DNA of 64,000 nucleotides from Micromonospora sp. Llam0. Lineage in GTDB: Bacteria > Actinomycetota > Actinomycetes > Mycobacteriales > Micromonosporaceae. A model generated the notes under the pieces. It saw only the letters and a list, made by a program, of their open reading frames with translations, was not told the origin of the DNA and searched no databases. A program made the translations under genes and the position numbers. This document shows, piece after piece, positions 16,756 through 25,121 of the stretch. The stretch spans positions 62,001 to 126,000 of the forward strand of contig NZ_RJJY01000002.1 of assembly GCF_003751085.1 (NCBI RefSeq). Direction: 5' to 3'. The first letter of the stretch is position 1; every line of letters begins with the position of its first letter.

Positions 16756-18054
16756 ATGCCTGAACTCAGCAGTGTCCCGCCGCACCAGCCATGGACCGCA
16801 CCCCGCGCCGCCGGGCCGGTCAGGTCCACCCTCCGACTGCCCGGCTCGAAGTCGATGACCGCCCGCGCCCTGGTGCTGAGTGCACTCGGCACCACCCCCG
16901 GCGGCGTCGTCCGCCCGCTCCGGGCCCGGGACACCACGCTGATGGCCGCCGGCCTGGCCGCGATGGGGACCGGGATCGACACCGGCTCCGCACAGCGCTG
17001 GCCGGTCGTCCCGGCCGCACTGCACGGCCCGACACACGTCGACGTCGGCCTCGCCGGCACCATCATGCGGTTCCTGCCGGCGGTTGCCGGGCTGGCCGAC
17101 GGTCCGGTCACCTTCGACGGCGACCCGCAGGCCCGGGCCCGCCCGCTCGGCCCGCTGCTCGACGGTCTGCGCCACCTCGGGTTGCGCATCGACGCCGCGC
17201 CGACCGGCGGGCTGCCGATCACCGTGCACGGCACCGGACAGGTCGCCGGCGGTGAGGTCGAGGTGGACGCCTCGAAGTCCAGCCAGTTCGTCTCCGGGCT
17301 GCTGCTGGCCGCGTCCCGGTTCACCGGCGGGGTGCTGGTCCGGCACACCGGAGGCGTACTGCCGTCCGCCCCGCACATCCGGATGACCGTCGAGATGCTG
17401 CGCGCCGCCGGCGCCGTGGTCGACGACTCGGTGCCACAGACCTGGCGGGTCGAGCCGGGCGAACTGCGCGGGCGGGACTGGCCGATCGAGCCCGACCTGT
17501 CCGGCGCGCTGCCCTTCTTCGCCGCCGCGCTGGTCACCGGCGGCACGGTGACCCTGGCCGACTGGCCGACGGAGAGCGTCCAGGCGGTAGGCCAACTGAT
17601 CGAACTGATCGAGCAGTTCGGCGGCTCGGCCACGGTCGACGCCGCCGGGCTGACCGTACGGGGCACCGGCACGGTGCACGGCGTCACCGTCGACCTGCGC
17701 CAGGTCAGCGAGTTCACCCCGGTGTTCGCCGCGCTCGCCGCGCTCGCCGACGCGCCGTCGCGGCTGACCGGCGTGGCCCACATCCGTGGACACGAGACCG
17801 ACCGGCTGGCGGCGCTCGCCGCCGAGTTGACCGGGCTCGGCGCCGCGGTGACCGAGCTGCCCGACGGGCTGGAGATCGCCCCCAAACCGCTGCACGGCGC
17901 GGTGTTCCGCACCTACGACGACCACCGGATGGCGCACGCCGCCGCCGTGCTCGGCCTGGCGGTGCCGGGCGTCGAGTTGACCGACGTCGCGTGCACGGCC
18001 AAGACGCTGCCGGAATTTCCGGCACTATGGTCGGCGGCGGCGGCGGGAAACTGA
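16756..18054 (+). CDS. aroA: 3-phosphoshikimate 1-carboxyvinyltransferase (EPSP synthase)
   Basis: Transfers the enolpyruvyl group of PEP to shikimate-3-phosphate, step six of the shikimate pathway. In 432 residues the two inverse alpha/beta domains are recognisable by LPGSKSMTARALVLSAL (28-44), LAGTIMRFLPAVAG, DGDPQARARPLGPLLDGLR, ASKSSQFVSGLLLA and TYDDHRMAHAAAVLGL. The substrate-loop reads LAGTIMR where many enzymes have NAGTAMR or SGTAxR, an actinobacterial variant. The start is at ATG 16756, close behind the SRAP promoter. It overlaps the presumed rsgA start by 28 bp. Confidence 0.96.
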   Translation: MPELSSVPPHQPWTAPRAAGPVRSTLRLPGSKSMTARALVLSALGTTPGGVVRPLRARDTTLMAAGLAAMGTGIDTGSAQRWPVVPAALHGPTHVDVGLAGTIMRFLPAVAGLADGPVTFDGDPQARARPLGPLLDGLRHLGLRIDAAPTGGLPITVHGTGQVAGGEVEVDASKSSQFVSGLLLAASRFTGGVLVRHTGGVLPSAPHIRMTVEMLRAAGAVVDDSVPQTWRVEPGELRGRDWPIEPDLSGALPFFAAALVTGGTVTLADWPTESVQAVGQLIELIEQFGGSATVDAAGLTVRGTGTVHGVTVDLRQVSEFTPVFAALAALADAPSRLTGVAHIRGHETDRLAALAAELTGLGAAVTELPDGLEIAPKPLHGAVFRTYDDHRMAHAAAVLGLAVPGVELTDVACTAKTLPEFPALWSAAAAGN

Positions 18055-19226
18055 CCGCGACGGGAGAGGAGCAGATCCTGGCCGGCAGGCGCAGGGAGTA
18101 CGACGAGGACGACGTGCGGGTACGACCGCGCCGGTCGTCCCGGCCGCGTACCCGCACCCGCCCGGCGCACGACGACGCGGTCGACGGTTTCGTGGTCACG
18201 GTCGACCGGGGCCGTTACGGCTGCGTACTCACCGGCCCGCAGGCCCCACAGCCGGTCGCCGACCTGCCTCCGGTGGTGACCGCGATGCGGGCCCGGGAGC
18301 TCGGCCGACGCGCGGTGGTGGTGGGCGACCGGGTCGCGTTGGTGGGCGACGTCTCGGGTGACGCCGGCAGTCTCGCCCGGATCGTCCGGATCGACGAACG
18401 GGCCTCGGTGCTTCGCCGTACCGCCGACGACGACGAGACCACGCCGGAAGGTCGGCTGGAACGGGTGGTCGTCGCCAACGCCGACCAACTGGTGATCGTC
18501 AGCGCGTTGGCCGACCCACCGCCCCGGACCGGGTTCATCGACCGTTGTCTGGTCGCCGCGTACGACGCCGGGATCGACCCGCTGCTCTGCCTGACCAAGG
18601 CCGACCTGGCCGACCCGGCGCCGGTCGTCGACTACTACCGGGACCTCGACCTGGAGTACGTGCTGTGCCGACCCGGCAGTGACCTGGCCGACCTGCGGCA
18701 ACGCCTGGCCGGTCGGCTGTCGGTGCTGGTCGGGCATTCCGGGGTGGGCAAGAGCACGCTGGTCAACCGGCTCGTGCCGGAGGCGTTGCGAGCGGTCGGC
18801 ACGGTCAGCGCGATCGGCCGGGGACGGCACACCTCGTCCAGCGCGGTAGCCCTGCGGCTGCCGTACTCCGGCGCGTCGCCCGACGGTGCCGACACGTCGG
18901 CCGACGGTGCCGGGGTGGGCGGTCGGGTCGACGCGCGGGTCGTCCCGGCCGGCGACCCCGGATGGATCGTCGACACGCCCGGCGTACGCAGTTTCGGGCT
19001 GGCCCACGTGTCGGCCGAGAGCCTGCTGCACGGCTTCGCCGACCTGGTCGAGGGAAGCCTCGACTGCCCGCCGAACTGTGAGCACACCGGTGACGCCGTC
19101 CAGTGCCGGCTGGCCGGCTGGGTGGCGGCCGGCAACGCCGATCCGCGCCGGCTGGCGTCGTACCGGCGGCTGCTGGACTCGCGGTCCGGGGATACCGAGA
19201 CCGGCCGTACCGCGACCCGGGAGTGA
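18027..19226 (+). CDS. rsgA: Small ribosomal subunit biogenesis GTPase RsgA
   Basis: Circularly permuted GTPase that checks late 30S maturation. The protein has an N-terminal OB domain, then the G4 motif LTKADL (about 190), the P-loop GHSGVGKSTLVNRL, an HTSS switch (GRGRHTSSS), DTPGVRSFG, and a C-terminal zinc knuckle CPPNCEH ... C. The annotated ATG 18027 overlaps aroA and has no clear binding site. A CTG at 18078 has GGGAGAGGAG 6 nt upstream and would start just at the AGRRREYDEDDVRVR segment, so a rare CTG start is a real alternative. Confidence 0.92.
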   Translation: MVGGGGGKLTATGEEQILAGRRREYDEDDVRVRPRRSSRPRTRTRPAHDDAVDGFVVTVDRGRYGCVLTGPQAPQPVADLPPVVTAMRARELGRRAVVVGDRVALVGDVSGDAGSLARIVRIDERASVLRRTADDDETTPEGRLERVVVANADQLVIVSALADPPPRTGFIDRCLVAAYDAGIDPLLCLTKADLADPAPVVDYYRDLDLEYVLCRPGSDLADLRQRLAGRLSVLVGHSGVGKSTLVNRLVPEALRAVGTVSAIGRGRHTSSSAVALRLPYSGASPDGADTSADGAGVGGRVDARVVPAGDPGWIVDTPGVRSFGLAHVSAESLLHGFADLVEGSLDCPPNCEHTGDAVQCRLAGWVAAGNADPRRLASYRRLLDSRSGDTETGRTATRE

Positions 19227-19292
19227 GCTGGCCGAACCTTGCGCGGTGGGACATCCGACCATTGCGGTGAGTAATCAGATACCTTTCCCGCC

Positions 19293-20084
19293 ATGGCCCG
19301 GTACGCCGACGATCTCTCCCTCGCCCATCTGCTCGCCGACACCGCGGACTCGATGTCGATGGCCCGGTTCCGGGCGCTCGACCTGCGGGTCGAAGCGAAG
19401 CCGGATCTCACGCCGGTCTCCGACGCGGACACCGCCGTGGAGAAGGCGCTGCGCGCCACCCTGGCCCGGACCAGACCCCGCGACGGGGTGCTGGGCGAGG
19501 AGTTCGGCGCGTCGGTCGCGGCGGCGGGACCCGGCAACCGGCAGTGGGTGATCGACCCGATCGACGGCACCAAGAACTTCATCCGGGGCGTACCGGTCTG
19601 GGCCACGCTGATCGCCCTGATGGAAGGGGACCAGCCGGTGGTCGGCCTGGTCTCGGCGCCGGCGCTTGGCCGACGCTGGTGGGCGGCGATCGGTCACGGA
19701 GCGTACGCGGGACGGCACACGGCCGCCGCCACCGCGATCCAGGTCTCCGGGGTCCGCCGCCTCGCCGACGCCAGCTTCTGCTACTCCTCGCTGACCAGTT
19801 GGGAGGAGTCCGGGCGACTACCGGCCATGCTGGACATCATGCGGTCGGTGTGGCGCAGCCGGGCATACGGGGACTTCTACGGCTACATGCTGGTAGCCGA
19901 GGGCGCGGTGGACGCGATGGTCGAACCGGAGCTGTCGCTGTGGGACCTGGCCGCGTTGATTCCCATCGTCACCGAGGCGGGTGGCACCTTCACCGATCTG
20001 ACCGGCCGGGCGGGTCCGGCCGGTGGCAGCGCCGTGGCCAGTAACGGCAGGCTGCACTCCGACCTGCTGCACCGGCTCAGCTGA
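19293..20084 (+). CDS. hisN: Histidinol-phosphatase HisN (IMPase family)
   Basis: Mg2+-dependent inositol-monophosphatase-type enzyme hydrolysing histidinol phosphate, the step missing from most actinobacterial his operons. The 263 residues hold metal ligands in GEE (68-70), DPIDGTKNF (88-96) and ELSLWDLAALIPIV. The ATG follows TACCTT (19280-19285) by 7 nt, so the mRNA is probably leaderless. The length and RGVPVWATLIAL segment favour HisN over SuhB-like IMPases. It lies after aroA-rsgA as in related genomes. Confidence 0.9.
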   Translation: MARYADDLSLAHLLADTADSMSMARFRALDLRVEAKPDLTPVSDADTAVEKALRATLARTRPRDGVLGEEFGASVAAAGPGNRQWVIDPIDGTKNFIRGVPVWATLIALMEGDQPVVGLVSAPALGRRWWAAIGHGAYAGRHTAAATAIQVSGVRRLADASFCYSSLTSWEESGRLPAMLDIMRSVWRSRAYGDFYGYMLVAEGAVDAMVEPELSLWDLAALIPIVTEAGGTFTDLTGRAGPAGGSAVASNGRLHSDLLHRLS

Positions 20085-20135
20085 CCGCAGCCGGTCTCAG
20101 GTGGAGCGAATCGAGCGACCGTCTATCCTCGCCGG

Positions 20136-21227
20136 GTGACGTCGACCGGTTGGTGTTTTCTCGCGGCGATGATCGCCACGTACGGCGTCGCACACCTCTT
20201 CCAGGCGGTGGCCGCCGCCCGCACCACGGTCCGTCGCTGCTTCGACCCCGGTCTGCTGCTGCGACTCGCCCGGCAGCCGGTGTACCTGATCGGCCTCGGC
20301 TGCCAGTGCCTCGCCTTCGTGCTGGCCTTCCTCGCCCGGCGGGACCTGCCGCTGTTCCTGGTCCAGGCCAGCGTGGCCGCCGCGCTCGGGGTGACCGCAC
20401 TGCTCGGGGTGCTGACCATGGGCTGGCGGCTGCCGACCGCCGAGGTGGTCCTGCTGGTGCTGCTGCTGGTCGGAGTCACCGCATTGGTCGTCGCCGCCCG
20501 ACCCGCGCCGGCGGACCCGCTCGGCCCCCGCGCGGTGGCCGTCGTCGCCCTCGCCGGCCTGCTGATCGCCGCCCTCGGTGCCGGGGCCGCCCGGCTCGAC
20601 GGCCCGGCCGCAGCCGTCCTGCTCGGACTGCTCGCCGGGTTCGCCTTCTCCGCCGCCGCGGTCGCCTCCCGGCCGCTCGCCGGCACCGCCAGCTACCGGG
20701 ACCTGGTCACCGAACCACTGCTCTACCTGCTGATCGTGCACTCAGCCATCGGTCAGTGGCTGATCGGCCTGGCGATGCAGCGGGGTTCGGTCACCGCCGC
20801 CATCGCGGCGATGGACGCGGCGGGCGCGGTCCCGGCCGCCATCGTCGGCCTGCTGCTGCTCAACGACAAGATCTGGCCCGGCCGCGAATGGCTGGCCGCG
20901 GTCGGATTCCTGATCACGCTGGCCGCCGTGCTCGGTCTGACCCGGTACGCGACGACCCAGCACGCACCCGAGACCCCGCAGCCGGCCTGGTCCGGCGGCC
21001 CGGGTCAGGCAGGCCGGACCGACAGCACAGGTCAGCCGGCCCGGACCGGCCCGGCGGTCGCCTCCGTCGGGGCGGTCGCCTCCGCCGGCGCGGTGTCCTC
21101 GATCGCCGCCAGGTCGATCTCCACGTCGACCGGCTCGACCGAATCACCATCGGGCAGCTGCCCGGAGACGACGCCGCTCGACCCCGCCGGCACCGGGCCG
21201 TGGCGCGACCCGAGCACCCGCTGGTAG
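20136..21227 (+). CDS. DMT-superfamily-like integral membrane protein
   Basis: A 363-residue membrane protein with about nine hydrophobic segments in the first 270 residues (for example VTALLGVLTMGW, VVLLVLLLVGVTALVVAA, AVLLGLLAGFAFSAAAVAS, EWLAAVGFLITLAAVLGL), organised as two EamA-like halves; it may transport or flip an unknown compound. GTG 20136 sits 6 nt behind TATCCT, a leaderless pattern. The last ~65 residues are a Ser/Thr/Pro/Ala tail that overlaps the 3' end of the convergent glycosyltransferase gene by 196 bp. Confidence 0.75.
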   Translation: MTSTGWCFLAAMIATYGVAHLFQAVAAARTTVRRCFDPGLLLRLARQPVYLIGLGCQCLAFVLAFLARRDLPLFLVQASVAAALGVTALLGVLTMGWRLPTAEVVLLVLLLVGVTALVVAARPAPADPLGPRAVAVVALAGLLIAALGAGAARLDGPAAAVLLGLLAGFAFSAAAVASRPLAGTASYRDLVTEPLLYLLIVHSAIGQWLIGLAMQRGSVTAAIAAMDAAGAVPAAIVGLLLLNDKIWPGREWLAAVGFLITLAAVLGLTRYATTQHAPETPQPAWSGGPGQAGRTDSTGQPARTGPAVASVGAVASAGAVSSIAARSISTSTGSTESPSGSCPETTPLDPAGTGPWRDPSTRW

Positions 21228-22435
21228 AGCCGTTCGACGGCGGCGGCGGTCCGGTCCCAGCCGTACCGGCACCGGACCCGGTCGACCGCCGCGTGCCCGT
21301 ACGCGAACCGCTCGGCCTCATCGGCGAGCAGCCGCCGCAGCGCGACGCCGAGCGCCCGGACGTCGCCGGGCGGCACCAGCCGACCGGTCACCGCGTCCAC
21401 CACGCAGTCGGCGACCCCGCCGTGGGCGTACCCCACCACCGGCACGCCGCACGCCATCGCCTCCAACGCCACCGTGCCGACCGGCACGTACCGGCTGGTG
21501 CAGGCGACCACGTCGACCGACCGGTACAGCTGCGGCATCTCCCCGGCCGGTACCGCGCCGAGCAGCTCGATCTGGTCGGCCACCCCGTACCGGGTGGCCA
21601 CTTCCCGCAGCCGCCGTGCGTCCGGATGCCCGGCCAGCTCCGCCCGGTCGGGCCCGCCGGCGATGAGCACGTCGACGTCGCCGACCAGCCGGAGCGCGCC
21701 GATCAGCTCGTCATGCCCGGAGCCGGGGGTGAGGTCGCCGACGGCGAGTAGCCGGCGACGCCGCCGTACCGGCGACGCGGGGTCCGGCGCGAACCGCGTG
21801 GTGTCCACCCCAGGTGGGATCATCGCGACCGACGCGCGGTCACGTCCCATCCGGGCCAGTTCGTCCACCTCCTCGGTGCACTGCGCGACGGCCGCGTCGA
21901 CCACCCGGCACAGCGCCTGCTCGAGCGCGATCCGTTGCCGCGGACCCCGGTAGTCCGTACCCAACTGCCGCTGCTGCTGACTACCGATGCTGTGGAAGGT
22001 CTGCACCAGCGGGACCCGACTGTGGCCGACCGCGCTGGCAGCCGCGAGACCACCCGGCCAGAAGTGCCCGTGCACCACGTCCGGCGTCCACGGTCCGTCG
22101 TCCCACTGACCCGCCAGCCAGCGACCAAGCTCCGGCAGGTGGGCCAGTAGTTCGGCGGTGCCGAGCCGGGTCGGCGGACCGACCGGCACCCGGATCAGCT
22201 GGTAGCCGTCCGACGACTCGCCGTCCGGCTCGTCCGGCCCGGTCCGCCGCTGATAGACCCGGACCTCGTGACCGAGAGCAGCCAGTTCGGTGGCGAGCCG
22301 GGCGATGTGCTGCCGGGTGCCGGTGACCGGCTGCCCGGCGGTGTCGAGACGTCCGGGGTCACACTGTGCGAGGTCACGGTGTACGGGGTGGCCCATCACA
22401 GCTCCATCGTGGGCAGACACCAGACCGACGCGCAT
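21032..22435 (-). CDS. GT4-family glycosyltransferase
   Basis: Retaining GT-B glycosyltransferase that uses a nucleotide-sugar donor; the acceptor is unknown. The 467 residues contain an N-terminal acceptor domain (GTRQHIARLATELAALGHEV, VVHGHFWPGGLAA), PPGVDTTRF at the domain hinge, and the C-terminal donor motif around VPVGTVALEAMACGVPVVGY with the EX7E spacing only partly evident. The ATG at 22435 is preferred over GTG 22441 because GGAGG then lies 5 nt away. The C-terminal 60 residues are low-complexity Ala/Thr/Glu and overlap the convergent membrane-protein gene. Confidence 0.88.
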   Translation of the reverse strand: MRVGLVSAHDGAVMGHPVHRDLAQCDPGRLDTAGQPVTGTRQHIARLATELAALGHEVRVYQRRTGPDEPDGESSDGYQLIRVPVGPPTRLGTAELLAHLPELGRWLAGQWDDGPWTPDVVHGHFWPGGLAAASAVGHSRVPLVQTFHSIGSQQQRQLGTDYRGPRQRIALEQALCRVVDAAVAQCTEEVDELARMGRDRASVAMIPPGVDTTRFAPDPASPVRRRRRLLAVGDLTPGSGHDELIGALRLVGDVDVLIAGGPDRAELAGHPDARRLREVATRYGVADQIELLGAVPAGEMPQLYRSVDVVACTSRYVPVGTVALEAMACGVPVVGYAHGGVADCVVDAVTGRLVPPGDVRALGVALRRLLADEAERFAYGHAAVDRVRCRYGWDRTAAAVERLYQRVLGSRHGPVPAGSSGVVSGQLPDGDSVEPVDVEIDLAAIEDTAPAEATAPTEATAGPVRAG

Positions 22436-22716
22436 CTTCACCTCCGTTGCTCGTCACGGGTGCTAGCGGTTCTTTCTAACCCCTGCGGTACGAGGATTCC
22501 TCCGGTTCCGGCGAGCACCACCCTCGGGTGAGAGCCACGGGTGAGGTACGGCGACCCACACCGGCGGTATGACACGCCCAAATCGGGGTACCCGTACGCA
22601 TGGCAGCGACCGGGACGCAGAGCAGCCGCTTCCGCCCAACGGGTACGTCGGGGCTGCGGACGACCGGGCCTGATGTCCGCAGCGCCGGACCGGTACGGGG
22701 CGCCGGGAGGAAGAAC

Positions 22717-23306
22717 GTGCCTACCGATCTGCGATGCGTGCTGGAGTGTGACCCGACCGACCCGGTGATCCGGCTGGTCGGGGTGCTGGATCGGCACGCG
22801 GTCCACGACGTCCGGGCGGCGCTGCTGGACTGCCTGGCCGACCGGGCGGCCCCGGTTGCGGTGGACATCTCCCGGGTACGCGCCGCCGCCCCCGGCGCGT
22901 TGCTGCGGTTCGGCGAGGTCGCCCGGACGGTCGCCGACTGGCCGGCCGGCGGCTTCGTCTGCTGCGCCGCGCCGCCTGGCACCGGCCGCGCCTGGTCCGC
23001 GGCGGGGCTGACCGTACTGCCCGACGCCTGCCGCCGGTGGGGGCTGCCGCGACTGGTCGATCCGGCCGCCGTGGCGCTCACCGAACTGGTGAACAACGTG
23101 GTGGTGCACTCCGTACGCCGATGTCGGTGCGGATCGGTCTGCCCACCCCGGCCGGACCGGTCCCGGTGGCGCCGACCGCACTGCGCGGCCGGGGCATGCT
23201 GCTGGTCGACTCGGTTGCGTGGCGGTGGGGCTGCACTCCGCTGCGGGGCGGCAAACTCGTCTGGGCGGCCATCGATCCGGCGGACCATCCACAGGACGGA
23301 GACTGA
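22717..23306 (+). pseudogene. STAS-HATPase regulator broken by a frameshift
   Basis: The first 132 codons encode a STAS-like domain (VIRLVGVLDRHAVHDV, then VDISRVRAAAPGALLRF) and the start of a GHKL ATPase with LTELVNNVVVHS. The frame then fails: at about 23113 the DNA reads CACTCCGTACGCCGATG, whereas adding one G gives HSGTPMSVRIG in the next frame, followed by RGRGMLLVDSVAWRWG and GGKLVWA, the rest of the ATPase. So one base seems missing. Either a recent inactivation or a sequencing error. GTG 22717 has GGGAGG 6 nt upstream. Intact, it would be a ~196-aa sigma-regulatory fusion. Confidence 0.75.
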
Positions 23307-23308
23307 CA

Positions 23309-23722
23309 GTGGGACGGCATGACAGTTCGACCGGCCGGGCCCGGCTCGCCCTGCTGCTCGCCGGGGTGGCGGTCGGCTACCTGATCGGCAGACGGACCAG
23401 GTCCGGCGGAACAGACGTCACGACGGGGCCGGCCGTGGACCAGCCGGCGACCGGAGCCGCGATGGGCCAGCCGGCGACGCACCCGGCGACCGCCGGGCCG
23501 GTACGGGTACGGCCAGCGGTGGCACCGGCCGGCCAACGGCCCGGGGCCGACCTCGGGTACCACCCGGGACGCCCGGCGGACGAGGAGTTCGCCGCCGACG
23601 TGGTGAGCGGATCATCGGCGACCACCGCCTCGCACCCGTACCAGGTGCCGGCCGGTCGGACCACGGCGACGCCGACCGGCGCCGGTCGGCGACCCGGCCG
23701 TGCCGACCGGCGCGGACGGTGA
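23309..23722 (+). CDS. Hypothetical protein with one membrane segment
   Basis: A 137-residue protein beginning 3 nt after the frameshifted STAS/ATPase gene. One hydrophobic helix (ARLALLLAGVAVGYLIG, about 10-26) is followed by basic residues and a long Pro/Ala/Thr-rich region with no domain, ending in a very basic GRRPGRADRRGR tail. It could be a membrane-anchored partner of the preceding regulator, but only the position suggests this. Confidence 0.55.
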   Translation: MGRHDSSTGRARLALLLAGVAVGYLIGRRTRSGGTDVTTGPAVDQPATGAAMGQPATHPATAGPVRVRPAVAPAGQRPGADLGYHPGRPADEEFAADVVSGSSATTASHPYQVPAGRTTATPTGAGRRPGRADRRGR

Positions 23723-23805
23723 CGACGCGCCGCCGCCGGTGCGCCGCCACCCCGACCCGCCCCGGCCAGGTGTGTGACCGCCACCGACCCGGGTAATGGG
23801 ACGGC

Positions 23806-24387
23806 ATGCGTACAGACGACTTCCCCCGGCCGGTTTCTGACCCGGAGTCCGAAGGAATCCCGCAGACCGCGGACGACGACTCGACCGCGTACGACGACGT
23901 GGCCAGCGGCCGCGAGGCCGACGGCCCGGACCCGGAGAGCATCCCGGGCGACGTGCCGGTGGCGGTGGACCACTTCGGCAACACCGCCCAGGAGCAGCTC
24001 GACGGGGAGTCGTTGGACTACAAACTCGCCCGGGAGGCGCTGGGCAGGCCGGTGGACGATCAACTCAGCGGGCCGGTCGACCAGACGCTGGGCGACGAGG
24101 CCAACAGCGAACAGGCCGCGGCCCAGGCGCAACGCGACGCCGACGTGCTCGACCCCGGCCCGTACTCGGATCCGGACTCACCGGTCTCGCTCTACGATCA
24201 CGGTCGGCTCGGTGGTGCGGACAACGGCCTGGTAGGGCGGCTGGTCGAAGCCGACGAGGGGGTGCACACCGACGACGAACCGGATTCGGTGGCGGCCGAC
24301 GCGGGAGCCGCCGGCGGCGGGGCCAGTGCCGAGGAGCTGGCGGTGCACGAGGCCGAGGCCCCCGAGGACCACCCGATCGACCGCTGA
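23806..24387 (+). CDS. DUF5709-type acidic protein
   Basis: A 193-residue, strongly acidic, cytosolic protein without membrane helices. The conserved parts are ESLDYKLAREALG (about 67-79) and the C-terminal LVGRLVEADEGVHTDDEPDSVA and SAEELAVHEAEA, which fit the actinobacterial DUF5709 family as I remember it. No function is established. ATG 23806 is the first start after a non-coding gap; it seems to be a single-gene unit. Confidence 0.7.
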   Translation: MRTDDFPRPVSDPESEGIPQTADDDSTAYDDVASGREADGPDPESIPGDVPVAVDHFGNTAQEQLDGESLDYKLAREALGRPVDDQLSGPVDQTLGDEANSEQAAAQAQRDADVLDPGPYSDPDSPVSLYDHGRLGGADNGLVGRLVEADEGVHTDDEPDSVAADAGAAGGGASAEELAVHEAEAPEDHPIDR

Positions 24388-24446
24388 CAGACCCCGTCGA
24401 CGGTCAGCCAGTCAGCCGGTCGACGGCCGGTCGGTCGGCCGGTCAG

Positions 24447-25121
24447 TCAGTTGTCCAGGCCCTGTTCGATCGCGTACCGGGTGAGCTCCACCCGGTTGTG
24501 CAGCTGCAGCTTGCCCAGGGTGTTCTGCACGTGGTTCTGCACCGTCCGGTGGGACAGCCCCAGCCGGCCGGCGATCTGCTTGTACGACAGCCCCTTGGCG
24601 ACCAGCCGCAGCACCTCGGTCTCCCGGTCGGTGAGCCGGGGCTCGTCCCCGGCGGGTCGCGCGGTGGCGGCCAGCCGGCGGTACTCGCCGAGCACCAGTC
24701 CGGCCAGTCCCGGCGTGAACACGGCCTCCCCGGTCGCGGTCCGGCGGACCGCGTCGAGGAACTCCCCCGGGCCGGCCGACTTCAGCAGGTAGCCGGTCGC
24801 GCCGGCCTTGACCGCGTCGAGCACGCTCTGCTGTTCTCCGCTGGCCGACAGCATCAGCACCCGTACGCCGGGCTGCTCGGCCAGCATGCCCCGGATCACC
24901 TCCACCCCGGAGATGTCGGGCAGTTGCAGGTCCAGCACCACCACCTGGGGTCGGGCCGCCGCGCAGATCCGCACGGCCTGGCGTCCCTCCCCGGTGGTGG
25001 CGACCACCTCGTGGCCGGCCTCGGCCAGGTCCCGGGCCACCCCTTCCCGCCACATCGGATGGTCGTCGACCACCATCACCCGGATCGGCTCCACCGCGTC
25101 CGCCGCCGCACCTGCCGTCAC
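24447..25121 (-). CDS. NarL/LuxR-family response regulator
   Basis: A 224-residue two-component regulator: receiver domain with acidic pocket DD (19-20), phosphoacceptor D64 (VVVLDLQLPD) and the Lys of YLLKSAG, and a C-terminal LuxR HTH (LTDRETEVLRLVAKGLSYKQIA then SHRTVQNHVQNTLGKL). Its GTG overlaps the stop of the upstream kinase gene (GTGA), so the two form a pair. The target genes are not visible; a role in autoregulation would be typical. Confidence 0.92.
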   Translation of the reverse strand: MTAGAAADAVEPIRVMVVDDHPMWREGVARDLAEAGHEVVATTGEGRQAVRICAAARPQVVVLDLQLPDISGVEVIRGMLAEQPGVRVLMLSASGEQQSVLDAVKAGATGYLLKSAGPGEFLDAVRRTATGEAVFTPGLAGLVLGEYRRLAATARPAGDEPRLTDRETEVLRLVAKGLSYKQIAGRLGLSHRTVQNHVQNTLGKLQLHNRVELTRYAIEQGLDN

